Assembly: GCA_002409595.1 (NCBI GenBank)
Contig: DHNQ01000002.1
Span: 1 to 64,000 of the forward strand
Reading direction: 5' to 3'
Length of the DNA: 64,000 nt
Source of the DNA: Dysgonomonas sp. UBA5412
Lineage (GTDB): Bacteria; Bacteroidota; Bacteroidia; Bacteroidales; Dysgonomonadaceae
A program made the translations under genes and the position numbers. The notes under the pieces are model-generated. The model had not been told where the DNA came from and ran no database searches. It saw nothing but the letters and a program-made list of their open reading frames with translations. This document shows positions 52,075 to 61,561 of this stretch, one piece after another; position 1 is the first letter of the stretch; the number at the start of each line of letters is the position of its first letter.

Positions 52075-53196
52075 ATGAGAAAATTTCTTAAACAGTTGCA
52101 TAAATGGCTTTCCATTCCTGTCGGAATCCTTATAGTCATTATCTGTCTTACAGGAGCAATATTAGTATTTCAGGACGAAATACTTGAAGCTTCACACCCT
52201 GAACGATATTTTGTAGAAGAAATAAAAGAAGGCCCTATTCCACTGGAAGATCTAATCCCATTGGTTAATAATCAACTCGACAGCAATGAGGTTGCAAGAG
52301 TTCAGATCTTCGACAACCCCGAGCGCACTTATCGCATGTCTTTGAAAGAAGGTTTTCGCATAACAGCCTTTGTCGACCAATACACAGGAAAGGTTACAGG
52401 CATATACGAATTTCGTGAAAGTACATTTTATACTATGATGGCTTTGCATCGCTGGTTACTCGATGGTAGCCGTACATGGGGCAAATATACAGTTGGGATA
52501 TCCACTCTGCTATTTGTATTTATACTTGTTAGTGGATTTATCGTATGGATGCCACGACGATTGAAAAAGAGCCGTTTTAAAATTCAGTACCGAAAAGGAA
52601 TCAAACGACTATTCTATGATCTTCACAATGTATTAGGAGCCTACGCATGCCTTGTATTACTTATTTGTGCCCTCACCGGTATGATGTGGTCGTTTGAATG
52701 GTATCGTAATACCGTTTTCAAAATATTCGGAGCAGAAGTGAAGCAAGAACAAGGACACGGAGGGCGCGGTCAGAATAGAGGAGGAGATAAAGAAGAGAAG
52801 CCCCAATTGAATATTGGAGCATGGGGAAGAGTCGTAAATACATTAAAGGATAAAAACCCTGACTATGAATATATTTCAGTACAAGACGGGTCAGCATCAG
52901 TTCACTTAAAATCAGCTTTATTGTCAAGAGATTCAGATCAATATAAGTTTGATAAATCGACCGGTGAGATAATAAAAGTTTCTCTGTTCAAAGATCAAGA
53001 AGGCACATCTAAAATATGGGCTTGGGCATACTCTCTGCATGTTGGTAACTATTGGGGTATATGGTCTAAAATATTTACATGTTTCTTTGCCCTTGTAGGA
53101 GCAAGCCTACCTTTGACTGGATATTATATATATTTCACCAAAAGGTCAGGTAAAGCTAAAAGGAGAATTCGGGAGAAGACTGAAAAAGTTAATTAA
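52075..53196 (+). CDS. PepSY-associated inner-membrane protein (iron-uptake related)
   Basis: A 373-residue inner-membrane protein with four predicted helices. It opens with the RKFLKQLHKWLSIPVGILIVIICLTG helix typical of the PepSY_TM (PiuB-like) family, has HRWLLDG before the second helix, and a periplasmic region with a Gly/Arg/Glu-rich linker (about 222-245). Conserved His residues in the helices (LHKW, LHRW, DLHNVLGAY, LHVGNYWG) suggest heme or metal binding, as in ferric-siderophore reductases. It follows the siderophore receptor and shares its operator, so it probably reduces or releases imported iron. Confidence 0.85.
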   Translation: MRKFLKQLHKWLSIPVGILIVIICLTGAILVFQDEILEASHPERYFVEEIKEGPIPLEDLIPLVNNQLDSNEVARVQIFDNPERTYRMSLKEGFRITAFVDQYTGKVTGIYEFRESTFYTMMALHRWLLDGSRTWGKYTVGISTLLFVFILVSGFIVWMPRRLKKSRFKIQYRKGIKRLFYDLHNVLGAYACLVLLICALTGMMWSFEWYRNTVFKIFGAEVKQEQGHGGRGQNRGGDKEEKPQLNIGAWGRVVNTLKDKNPDYEYISVQDGSASVHLKSALLSRDSDQYKFDKSTGEIIKVSLFKDQEGTSKIWAWAYSLHVGNYWGIWSKIFTCFFALVGASLPLTGYYIYFTKRSGKAKRRIREKTEKVN

Positions 53197-53228
53197 CATC
53201 TGTGTGGCTGAGGCTTAGTAAAAAATAT

Positions 53229-53236
53229 TATCTTTG
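53229..53236 (+). promoter_or_regulatory. -7 element of the GH2 gene
   Basis: TATCTTTG matches TAnnTTTG, 35 bases before the ATG at 53272. Confidence 0.6.
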
Positions 53237-53271
53237 TTTATATAATAATTAACTGAGATAAATATCTTACT

Positions 53272-56130
53272 ATGACTAACAAATGCAAAAAAAGATTGTA
53301 CCTCAAAGGTACGATGATACTGTTGTTATTTACAATATCATCATTTGCTCTTAATGCACAAGAGTTGTCTACACTATGGACAGGACTTAGGCTTCCGCAG
53401 CCCGAATCAGAATTACCAAAAGGCAATGCTCCTTTTCAGACAGCAAAAAGGATAGGCAAACAAAATCTACAAACAGAACTAGTTCCTACTCGCACAGGCG
53501 AATGGATCATATCGCAAGGATGGGAAATGATTGATGGTGTAACCGTTTTAGAATCGGCAAAGTCAATTTTCGATCCGCAATTAAATACCGATAAATGGTA
53601 CAATGCTACCGTTCCCGGTACAGTGCTCACCACGTTGGTAAATCAAGGAGTGTATCCCGATCCATTTTTCGGGCTTAATAATATGAATATACCCGATTCG
53701 CTGAGTCGTACCGATTGGTGGTATAGGTGCAAATTTACCGTTCCTCAAGATATATCAAATGATCAACTTCGGCTGCTGTTTAATGGTATCAATTATCAAG
53801 CAGAAGTATATCTGAATGGCAAGCGTCTTGGAAATATTAAAGGTGCGTTTATTCGTGGCGAATTTAACATATCTAATATCGTTAATAGAAATGGAGAAAA
53901 TATTCTTGCCGTACATATTCTTCCCCCTAGCAATCCGGGTATCCCTCACGAACAATCTATGATTGCCGGACAGGGACTTAACGGAGGTGTTCTCAGTACC
54001 GATGGTCCTACTTTCATATCTTCTATTGGTTGGGATTGGATACCGGGTATTCGTGACCGCAATACCGGCATTTGGCAAGATGTAAGATTGATAACTAACG
54101 GATCGGTTGTCATAGGAGACCCTTTAGTTACAACCGATGTTTTGCTTCCCGATACTACACAAGCTAAAATAGCTATAAGTACCAATATTAAAAATATCTC
54201 TAACAGAGCCGTTACCGGAACACTTACAGCGAAAATAGAGAATATCAATATTTCTCAACCCTACACATTAGCTGCTAATGAGGAGAAGGTAATTACTTTT
54301 GATTCTGCTAATTTCAAAGATCTCTTGATAAAAAATCCACGTTTGTGGTGGCCTAATGGATATGGAAATCCTGAGTTATACGATTTGGAATTAAAGACCT
54401 TAATTGGTAAAGATGTTTCGGATATAAAGAAGATTCGCTTCGGCATCAGAGAAATGTCTTACGAATTGATGGTAAATGAAGGAGAGGGGAAAAATACAAG
54501 AGTCCTTTACACTCCAAATTCGACAATTGAGAAAGGAAAGCCCGTTTTCAACTACGAAAATAGAGCATTCTTTACCAAAGACAACCAGTTGCCGACATTT
54601 GCCGACAATGCCGATAGATCGGGGCTCGAAACTTTATCGAATGACGATCCCATAGGTCCATTTTTTGCAATACGAGTAAACGGTGTGCGGATATTCTGCC
54701 GTGGTGGAAACTGGGGTATGGACGATGGTATGAAACGAGTGTCGAGAGAACGGATTGAGCCATATATAAAGCTACATAAAGAAGCAAATTTCAATATAAT
54801 ACGTAACTGGACAGGAGAATCGACAGAAGAAGTATTCTATGCCCTTTGTGACGAATATGGTATGCTCGTATGGAATGACTTCTGGATTACAACAGACGAT
54901 ACGGTTGAGCCTAGCGACTTTAATCTCTTTGTTAAAAATGCTACCGATGTTGTCCGCCGCTATCGCAACCACCCATCTATCGCCGTATGGTGTCCTCGCA
55001 ACGAAGGCTTTGCTCCAAAAGGAATGAGTGAAATGCTTACCGACATGGTTGCCAAAGAAGACCCTACGCGTCATTATCATGGGCAGTCTCGCTTTCTGAA
55101 TATGGGGACAAGCGGTCCTTGGGGATATTTTAAAGATCCTTCATTGTATTATACTCAAAACGCCAAAGGTTTCAATACCGAGATGGGTAGCTATGCAATA
55201 CCCACAGCCAACACAATCCGAAAATTTATTGCCAAAGAAGATCAATGGCCTATCAATGATGTTTGGGCATATCACGACTTGCATCATACGTCTCAAAACT
55301 TTGGCGATTTTATGAAAGCCGTTGGACGTTATGGCAATCCTGATAGTATGGAAGATTTTGTACGCAAATCTCAATTCGTAACTTACGATGCTTGGCGCAA
55401 TATGCTTGAGGCATGGAATAGTAAGATGTGGAACAATACTACCGGATTGGTATTATGGATGAGCCATCCGGCATGGCCGAGTATGATCTGGCAAACATAT
55501 ACGTATGATTATGAAACACCCGGCTCTTATTTTGGAGCAAAGAAAGCCTGCGAACCGCTGCATATACAAATGAACCTGCCGGATAATGATGTGATTGTTG
55601 TAAATACTACATTGCAAAGTTATAAAAGTCTGACAGCCGGACTACGCTTTATTAGCCTTGATGGCAAAGACCTGTATAAGAAGAATCTGAAATTGGATGC
55701 AGCAGCTAACTCTGTCTCAAAATGCTTTACACCTGAGAAGGGTAAGGATTTGCCAAAATTGTATCTGGCAAGACTAGAGCTTAAGGATAACAAGGGCAAT
55801 ATTGTTTCTGTAAATGACTATTGGATGACTGATGGAAATCAGGATTCGTATACCGAAATGAATACATTGCCAATTATAGATATAAATATAAAACCGGCTA
55901 AGGCTAGGTCTAAAGTCTTGGTAGAGATTGTCAATCCTGCAAAAATGATAGCCGCTTCAATAAAACTGAATGCTGTAGATAGAGTTTCGGGTGAGATTAT
56001 TTTACCTGCCTATTTTTCGGATGGATATATAAATCTTCTTCCCGGAGAAAAGCGAACTATTGAGCTGACATTACCTGCTGGTCAGGCTACTGATTATAAG
56101 GTAGTGGCAGAAGGATATAATGTAAGATAA
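53272..56130 (+). CDS. Secreted glycoside hydrolase family 2 (exo-glucosaminidase/mannosidase-like)
   Basis: A 952-residue retaining exo-glycosidase with a signal peptide (KKR n-region, cleavage about residue 29, ending LNAQ). Domains: a jelly-roll sugar-binding domain (about 60-230), an immunoglobulin-like domain (about 270-375), a TIM barrel (about 390-780) and a C-terminal beta domain. Glu578 in WCPRNEGF is the acid/base and Glu637 in FNTEMGSYA the probable nucleophile. The sequence style (DPFFGLNN, TDWWYRCKF, WIPGIRDRNTGIWQDV) is that of exo-beta-D-glucosaminidases or beta-mannosidases of GH2. It is monocistronic, without SusC/D neighbours, suggesting periplasmic turnover of a glycan rather than a polysaccharide-utilisation locus. 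Confidence 0.88.
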   Translation: MTNKCKKRLYLKGTMILLLFTISSFALNAQELSTLWTGLRLPQPESELPKGNAPFQTAKRIGKQNLQTELVPTRTGEWIISQGWEMIDGVTVLESAKSIFDPQLNTDKWYNATVPGTVLTTLVNQGVYPDPFFGLNNMNIPDSLSRTDWWYRCKFTVPQDISNDQLRLLFNGINYQAEVYLNGKRLGNIKGAFIRGEFNISNIVNRNGENILAVHILPPSNPGIPHEQSMIAGQGLNGGVLSTDGPTFISSIGWDWIPGIRDRNTGIWQDVRLITNGSVVIGDPLVTTDVLLPDTTQAKIAISTNIKNISNRAVTGTLTAKIENINISQPYTLAANEEKVITFDSANFKDLLIKNPRLWWPNGYGNPELYDLELKTLIGKDVSDIKKIRFGIREMSYELMVNEGEGKNTRVLYTPNSTIEKGKPVFNYENRAFFTKDNQLPTFADNADRSGLETLSNDDPIGPFFAIRVNGVRIFCRGGNWGMDDGMKRVSRERIEPYIKLHKEANFNIIRNWTGESTEEVFYALCDEYGMLVWNDFWITTDDTVEPSDFNLFVKNATDVVRRYRNHPSIAVWCPRNEGFAPKGMSEMLTDMVAKEDPTRHYHGQSRFLNMGTSGPWGYFKDPSLYYTQNAKGFNTEMGSYAIPTANTIRKFIAKEDQWPINDVWAYHDLHHTSQNFGDFMKAVGRYGNPDSMEDFVRKSQFVTYDAWRNMLEAWNSKMWNNTTGLVLWMSHPAWPSMIWQTYTYDYETPGSYFGAKKACEPLHIQMNLPDNDVIVVNTTLQSYKSLTAGLRFISLDGKDLYKKNLKLDAAANSVSKCFTPEKGKDLPKLYLARLELKDNKGNIVSVNDYWMTDGNQDSYTEMNTLPIIDINIKPAKARSKVLVEIVNPAKMIAASIKLNAVDRVSGEIILPAYFSDGYINLLPGEKRTIELTLPAGQATDYKVVAEGYNVR

Positions 56131-56147
56131 TAATGAAATAGAGAATT

Positions 56148-56188
56148 AAAGAGAGGGTATTATGATTAATATCCTCTCTTTATTTTTT
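56148..56188 (+). terminator. Terminator after the GH2 gene
   Basis: AAAGAGAGG (56148-56156) and CCTCTCTTT (56173-56181) flank a 16-base loop that holds an AT-rich inner stem, followed by ATTTTTTT. Confidence 0.85.
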
Positions 56189-56259
56189 TGATAAATACTT
56201 CATTTTAAAGTTTTTTGCTGTAATTCATCTTTTTATCAAATATTTATTAAATATGTTTT

Positions 56260-56267
56260 TAACTTTG
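56260..56267 (+). promoter_or_regulatory. -7 element of the TonB receptor/DUF4249 pair
   Basis: TAACTTTG matches TAnnTTTG, 91 bases before the receptor start. Confidence 0.5.
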
Positions 56268-56357
56268 CCACCATTCTGAAAGAAAGATTATTCCAAATAA
56301 AATGAAGAGAATGGCGTTTATAATAAAGTTACTTTCAGAGAATCATAAGTATTTGAA

Positions 56358-58670
56358 ATGAAATATTGGTTCGTTATACTACTTCTACTCGCATCCGTAT
56401 CCGTATTGGCACAAAATAAGTATGTCATCAAGGGATGTATCAAAAATGCTGAAAGTAAAGAAAGCCTTGTCGGTGTCTCTATCGGTGTCAAAGAATTGCC
56501 TCAGCAGGGCAGTTTTAGCGATGCGGACGGAAATTACACCCTCGATCTTCCTGCCGGAGAATATACTCTTATTTTTAGGCTTTTGGGATATTATGAGAAA
56601 GAGATTAAACTTAAGCTGGATAAGCATAAAATTCAGGATGTGAATTTAGATCCCGAATCTGTATCATTGCAAGAAGTTGAAATATCCGTGCGAAGAACCG
56701 ATGAGAATGTAAAGAGCGTTCAGTTAGGAGTCGAAAAACTTGAAATAGAGGTAATGAACAAAATTCCGGTATTATTGGGAGAAAGAGATATTTTGAAAAC
56801 CCTTCAATTGCTACCGGGTGTATTGAGTGCGGGTGAAGGAAATACAGGTTTTTATGTTCGGGGAGGCAGTAATGACCAGAATCTTATATTACTCGACAAT
56901 GCAGTGGTTTATAACCCTTCCCATTTGTTCGGGTTCTTCTCTACATTCAATTCTAATGCAGTAGACAATATGTCTATCTACAAAGGGTCTATGCCGGCAC
57001 AGTATGGAGGACGTTTGTCTTCGACATTAGATGTGACTATGCGTGACGGAGACTTGAAGAAATTTCATACTACCGGAGGTATAGGATTGATCTCCTCCAA
57101 TCTGACTTTTGAAGGACCGATACAAAAAGACCGCTCATCGTTCATAGTATCTGCCCGTCGAACTTATGCCGATGCTTTGGCTCGTATGGTAGGAGTGGAG
57201 CAGGTAAAAGATTCGAAGTTATATTTCTACGATCTGAATGCAAAATTGAATTATGTGCTGTCCGATAGAGACAAACTGACATTTACCGCTTATCATGGTA
57301 AAGACAAACTTGGACTCAAGAAAGTGGCTATGATAGACTGGGGAAATACAGTTGCCAGTCTGAAATGGAATCATATATTCAGCCCTAAGGCAGCTTCTTC
57401 CACATCATTATCATATACCGATTATACTTACAATGTAAGTGTGGATCTGACTACCGATCTGAAAGTAGTTTCACATATTAAGGATTTTAATTTGAATCAG
57501 GAATTTAGCTTTTATCCCAATGATAAGAATTCTATAAAAGCGGGGTTTACTTCTGTATATCGTCGTGTTGTTCCCGGCGATCTTAGTAGTAAAGATCCTA
57601 CACAGCTTAAGGTTACACCTTATACACACCGTAATTCTTGGGATAATGCCATCTTTGGATACAATAGTATGAAACTGCATGATAGAGCCGAACTTAGTTA
57701 CGGACTTCGTCTGTCTGCTTTCAGTGTTCTGGGAGGCGGAGATTATTATAATTTTAACAATCATCAGATTACAGATACAATAAAGACCCGTAATGGTCGA
57801 ATTCTTAAAACTTATTGGAGTGTCGAGCCTCGTCTGTCTTTTGCCTATCAGTTGACAGAAACTTCTTCTCTGAAGGCTGCGTATACTCGTACCACACAAA
57901 ATTTGCATCTTTTGTCTACTTCCAACTTGTCGAATCCTACCGACAGATGGATTGCAAGTACTAATTTTATAAAACCTGAAATTGCAAATCAGGTTTCGGT
58001 TGGGTATTTTCGAAATTTCTCGGACAATATGTTCGAATTTAGTGCTGAGGTATATTATAAAGACCTCCGTAATCAGATAGATTATAAAGATGGTGCTGAT
58101 GTGAGAGCGAAAGAAATAATAGAAACAGAATTACTTTTCGGAAAGGGTAGGGCTTATGGCTTGGAGCTATTTCTGAAAAAGCGTATCGGCAGACTTAACG
58201 GATGGATAGGATATACACTTTCACGAAGTGAGAAAAAGATTGATAATATAAACAATAATAAATGGTATGCTGCGAATCAAGACCGTACGCACGATTTTTC
58301 TGTAGTAGGCATTTATGACCTGAATAAGAAATGGTCTTTGTCTGCCACGTGGGTTTTTGCTACGGGCAATCCGATGACTTTTCCGTCGGGTAAATATACT
58401 GTTGATGGTCATGCTATCTATTATTATGGAGATCGTAATGAATATAGAGCACCATCGTTTCATCGACTTGATTTAGGGGCTATATGTACATTGAAGAAGA
58501 CTAAAAAATATACTTCAGAACTAGCTTTCAGCGTCTATAATGCTTATGGACGAAAGAATGCGTATATGTTTGGTTTCCGCCAAAATGAATATGATGATTC
58601 TAAGTCAGAGTCTTATATGATATACTTATTTAGTGTTATTCCATCTGTTTCATGGAATTTTAAATTTTGA
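56358..58670 (+). CDS. TonB-dependent receptor with carboxypeptidase-regulatory domain
   Basis: A 770-residue outer-membrane receptor with a signal peptide (1-18, ending VLAQ), a CarboxypepD_reg-like domain (about 22-100), a plug with the FYVRGGSNDQNLILLDNAVVYNPSHLFGFFSTFN stretch, and a barrel ending in FKF. It belongs to the smaller TBDR type that travels with DUF4249 lipoproteins rather than SusD. The following DUF4249 gene begins 5 bases after the stop, so the two form an operon. Ligand unknown. Confidence 0.9.
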   Translation: MKYWFVILLLLASVSVLAQNKYVIKGCIKNAESKESLVGVSIGVKELPQQGSFSDADGNYTLDLPAGEYTLIFRLLGYYEKEIKLKLDKHKIQDVNLDPESVSLQEVEISVRRTDENVKSVQLGVEKLEIEVMNKIPVLLGERDILKTLQLLPGVLSAGEGNTGFYVRGGSNDQNLILLDNAVVYNPSHLFGFFSTFNSNAVDNMSIYKGSMPAQYGGRLSSTLDVTMRDGDLKKFHTTGGIGLISSNLTFEGPIQKDRSSFIVSARRTYADALARMVGVEQVKDSKLYFYDLNAKLNYVLSDRDKLTFTAYHGKDKLGLKKVAMIDWGNTVASLKWNHIFSPKAASSTSLSYTDYTYNVSVDLTTDLKVVSHIKDFNLNQEFSFYPNDKNSIKAGFTSVYRRVVPGDLSSKDPTQLKVTPYTHRNSWDNAIFGYNSMKLHDRAELSYGLRLSAFSVLGGGDYYNFNNHQITDTIKTRNGRILKTYWSVEPRLSFAYQLTETSSLKAAYTRTTQNLHLLSTSNLSNPTDRWIASTNFIKPEIANQVSVGYFRNFSDNMFEFSAEVYYKDLRNQIDYKDGADVRAKEIIETELLFGKGRAYGLELFLKKRIGRLNGWIGYTLSRSEKKIDNINNNKWYAANQDRTHDFSVVGIYDLNKKWSLSATWVFATGNPMTFPSGKYTVDGHAIYYYGDRNEYRAPSFHRLDLGAICTLKKTKKYTSELAFSVYNAYGRKNAYMFGFRQNEYDDSKSESYMIYLFSVIPSVSWNFKF

Positions 58671-58675
58671 CCGCA

Positions 58676-59488
58676 ATGAAAATATATACATCCATATTAT
58701 ATTGTATCCTTCTACTATCTTTCTTCTCTTGCGAACAGATTGTCGATATAGATTTGAAATCAACAGAGCCTAAATTAGTAATAGATGCTTCTATTACCGA
58801 GGAGCATCCTTGTGTTGTTCTTCTTTCTAAATCTCAACCTTTCTATAATAATACTCCAAGTCAAGGTATTTCTGGTGCTGTCATCGAATTGAGAGACGAT
58901 GAGGGCAACTCAGAAGTGCTAAAGGAAAGCTGGAAAACTCCCGGAGTTTATATGTCTGAAATGTTAGGACGTGTCAATAAAAAATATTCATTAAAGGTAA
59001 TGGTTGAAGATGGTATCTATGAAGCAAGTGCAACTATACCGGCTTTAATAGACATAGAAGAAACATATATTTATGAGATAAAAGCCGGAAGTAAATCATG
59101 GTATTCTCCATCGTTTGTGTTTCAAGACCCACCTGAAATTGAGAACTTCTATTACACAATTCTCTCGGTAAACGATAGAGTCTTGAAATCTATTTATCTG
59201 GACGATGATGAGCATCGGGATGGGTTGCGTATTCACAATATCCTGTTTTTTAATAAAGAAGACAATTTCGATAATGACCTCCAAACAGGAGATAAAATAG
59301 ATATTGAATTCCAGATGTTGGATAAGGGGATGTATACCTTTTATAAATCTCTATTCTCGGCAGCTGCCGATGGTGGTACAAATCCGCTTACAAACTTCTC
59401 AGGCAATGTTTTGGGTTGCTTCAAAGCTTATAACTCATCTTATGCCACATATTATGTAAGTACGGACATTATCTATAAAGGAAATTAA
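58676..59488 (+). CDS. DUF4249 lipoprotein
   Basis: A 270-residue lipoprotein (SFFSC, Cys19) starting at the ATG at 58676; an upstream TTG overlaps the receptor stop. The opening EQIVDIDLKSTEPKLVIDASITEE and the beta-rich body match DUF4249. It is the obligate-looking partner of the receptor upstream and probably serves as a ligand-binding or lid component, by analogy with SusD; that is inference. The C-terminus NVLGCFKAYNSSYATYYV is a family feature. Confidence 0.85.
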   Translation: MKIYTSILYCILLLSFFSCEQIVDIDLKSTEPKLVIDASITEEHPCVVLLSKSQPFYNNTPSQGISGAVIELRDDEGNSEVLKESWKTPGVYMSEMLGRVNKKYSLKVMVEDGIYEASATIPALIDIEETYIYEIKAGSKSWYSPSFVFQDPPEIENFYYTILSVNDRVLKSIYLDDDEHRDGLRIHNILFFNKEDNFDNDLQTGDKIDIEFQMLDKGMYTFYKSLFSAAADGGTNPLTNFSGNVLGCFKAYNSSYATYYVSTDIIYKGN

Positions 59489-59549
59489 TCAGTATATTTG
59501 TCGATTGTTTTATAATCGCTATATTTGAATATTTTGAACCCAATATATT

Positions 59550-59783
59550 ATGTTTAAATTTCTTGGATTTTTATTAATAATCGGATTATTCGGCTTTCTT
59601 GTAATAGGGGTAATGCTAGGTCGTGTCATACGTTTCTTTGGTCCGGTAGACAAGAAAAAGACAACCCGTAAAACAAACAGCGAGAGACAATCGTCAACTA
59701 CATCAACATCTAACTCATCTAAACAGTTTCCAAAGAATGAGGGTGAATATGTTAGCTATGAAGAAGTAAAAGATGAAGAATAG
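59550..59783 (+). CDS. Small membrane protein, DUF4834-like
   Basis: A 77-residue protein with one N-terminal transmembrane helix (about 3-28), a basic turn (DKKKTTRKTNSER) and a disordered Ser/Thr-rich segment, then an EYVSYEEVKDEE tail with Tyr-Glu motifs. It resembles DUF4834 of Bacteroidetes. Function unknown. It lies 61 bases downstream of the DUF4249 gene. Confidence 0.7.
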   Translation: MFKFLGFLLIIGLFGFLVIGVMLGRVIRFFGPVDKKKTTRKTNSERQSSTTSTSNSSKQFPKNEGEYVSYEEVKDEE

Positions 59784-59794
59784 CGAATAGGTTG

Positions 59795-60580
59795 TTATTT
59801 TATCTTTTCTACAAAGTCCCAAGTACGGCAAAATTCGTATCCTTTGCTTTTGCCCCATGAAATAAATTTATCAAATCTTTCTATCATTCTTTTATCCGTA
59901 TTTTTAGTCACATAGAAAGGAAAATTATATTTCTTTTTAGGACCTATATCCATAAACTCCCATGGATGAAAATAAACATTCAAATAGCCATCTTTTTTCA
60001 ACACTCTGTCTGCAAGCCTGCAATATAAACTCAAAGCCAGATTGTGAAAGGATATCCAGAATAGAGGAAAGCGGACTAAAGGTGTTACCGAAGCCGGTAG
60101 TTGCCACACTCCTTCGCGTTTAAAGTAAGTGCGGGGCTCATTAAGCTTGTTGTATCTTCCCGGTAAGAACGTTGGGTTGATAGACGAATTATATATATAT
60201 CCGGCATTAAATATTTCTGCCTCAGGCACAGGAGCCATCCGAGCCATCCGATATCCTCTTACTGTTACTCCACCTAGCTCTTCAAGTACATCTTTAGACA
60301 TTTTTAGATGAGGAACCTCAAAGTGGTCATGTACATATCCATGTGATGCCAGTTCGTGCCCTTCGTCTACAATGCGCTTTACAATATCTTTTGCATGTGT
60401 AGCAAAATTAGCAGTAGTGTAGAACGTTGCCTTTACGTTATGCTTTGCCAGCAAATCAAGTATCCGTGTTGTACCTTCCCACGATACTTTTATTTGCAAA
60501 TCGAAGGGGATAGGATCTCCATATTCGCGTGGCATTTCAAACTCTTCTATATCGAAGCTTAAAAGTATTTTTGATTTCAT
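59795..60580 (-). CDS. Polysaccharide deacetylase (NodB-like)
   Basis: A 261-residue CE4-type deacetylase. The catalytic-base motif is SFDIEEF (8-14, Asp10) and the zinc ligands lie in SHGYVHDHF (His79 and His83). Other barrel motifs are GYRMARMAPV (Arg in RxxR) and VYFHPWEFMD with a C-terminal His. No signal peptide is seen, so it acts at the cytoplasmic side, probably on a lipid-linked sugar. It overlaps the GT2 gene by 4 bases (ATGA), so the two are coupled and likely act in the same envelope glycan step. Confidence 0.88.
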   Translation of the reverse strand: MKSKILLSFDIEEFEMPREYGDPIPFDLQIKVSWEGTTRILDLLAKHNVKATFYTTANFATHAKDIVKRIVDEGHELASHGYVHDHFEVPHLKMSKDVLEELGGVTVRGYRMARMAPVPEAEIFNAGYIYNSSINPTFLPGRYNKLNEPRTYFKREGVWQLPASVTPLVRFPLFWISFHNLALSLYCRLADRVLKKDGYLNVYFHPWEFMDIGPKKKYNFPFYVTKNTDKRMIERFDKFISWGKSKGYEFCRTWDFVEKIK

Positions 60581-61515
60581 TTTTCCTTAATATTTGTGCT
60601 TCGGATGATATATGGCGGAAAACCTTTTGTCTGTGTAAATATACGCCCTATATATAGTCCTATTATTCCTAATATGAATACTTGTAGTCCTCCCAGAAAC
60701 CCAATTGTAATGATAAGCGACACCCATCCTGCCATTACATGCCCTGTCCACAGACTAATAATAGCATAAGGAACCAGCAGGAGAGACAGTATGGCGATTG
60801 TAAATCCAAGATAAAGAGACAGATGTAAAGGTTTTGTACTGAAAGAAAGAATGCCTTGCAATGCCAGATTGCGCATTTTCTTAAACGTGTACTTTGTCTG
60901 TCCCGATAATCGTTTGTCGGGCATATAGTCTATTGCATATTGTTTGAAGCCTATCCAATGTACAATTCCCCTTATAAATAAATCTCCACCTTTTATGTTG
61001 ATCAGTATATTTGCTGCATTTCTATCCATCAGGCGAAAGTCAGCAACACCCGGCTCTAATTTAATATCTGAAACAAAATTTAATACCCTATAGAAAGCAT
61101 TTGATCCTTTGCGTTTACCTCTCGATAAGGTTTTATCCTCCATGCGTCTGGTATAAACAATATCGTATCCTTCTTCCCATTTCTTGATAAAATCCGGCAG
61201 CATCCGCGGAGGATGTTGCATATCTGCATCCATAGATATAATGCAATCGCCGGTAGCATTATCCAAACCTGCTTTGAGTGCATTCTGATGTCCGAAATTG
61301 CGGGAAAATTCAATGTAGAATAACTGCGGATCTTCGTTGCAAAGCTTCTCTAATAGTTTCTGGCTCTCATCATTACTGCCATCATTTACTGCTATTATCT
61401 CATATCTATAACCCGTCTTATCCATATTCTCATGTATGGCTTGTATGACTGTGGGTAGATTTGATTCTTCATTGTAACAACAGATTACAATAGATACTTT
61501 CTTTGTTAATGCCAT
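60577..61515 (-). CDS. GT2 polyprenyl-phosphate glycosyltransferase with two C-terminal helices
   Basis: About 312 residues of the dolichyl/undecaprenyl-phosphate sugar transferase type (GtrB/ArnC-like). The nucleotide-sugar fold opens SIVICCYNEESNLP, and DADMQHPP carries the metal-binding DxD. Two transmembrane helices (about 235-260 and 270-295) and a basic tail follow. It makes a lipid-P-sugar donor for surface glycan modification. The start at 61515 is chosen because the -7 element at 61534-61541 overlaps the upstream candidate ATG at 61536. Confidence 0.9.
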   Translation of the reverse strand: MALTKKVSIVICCYNEESNLPTVIQAIHENMDKTGYRYEIIAVNDGSNDESQKLLEKLCNEDPQLFYIEFSRNFGHQNALKAGLDNATGDCIISMDADMQHPPRMLPDFIKKWEEGYDIVYTRRMEDKTLSRGKRKGSNAFYRVLNFVSDIKLEPGVADFRLMDRNAANILINIKGGDLFIRGIVHWIGFKQYAIDYMPDKRLSGQTKYTFKKMRNLALQGILSFSTKPLHLSLYLGFTIAILSLLLVPYAIISLWTGHVMAGWVSLIITIGFLGGLQVFILGIIGLYIGRIFTQTKGFPPYIIRSTNIKEK

Positions 61516-61533
61516 TTTGTGTTCTTTGAAATA

Positions 61534-61541
61534 CAAAGATA
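61534..61541 (-). promoter_or_regulatory. -7 element of the GT2/deacetylase operon
   Basis: CAAAGATA on the plus strand reads TATCTTTG on the minus strand, 19 bases before the ATG at 61515. It decides the start codon. Confidence 0.6.
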
Positions 61542-61561
61542 AGAGTTAATCTTTAGCCGTG

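Noticed and set aside
53272..59488. A polysaccharide-utilisation locus joining GH2 and the TonB receptor
   Set aside because: A strong terminator (56148-56188) and a separate promoter divide them, and no SusD or further carbohydrate enzyme is present.
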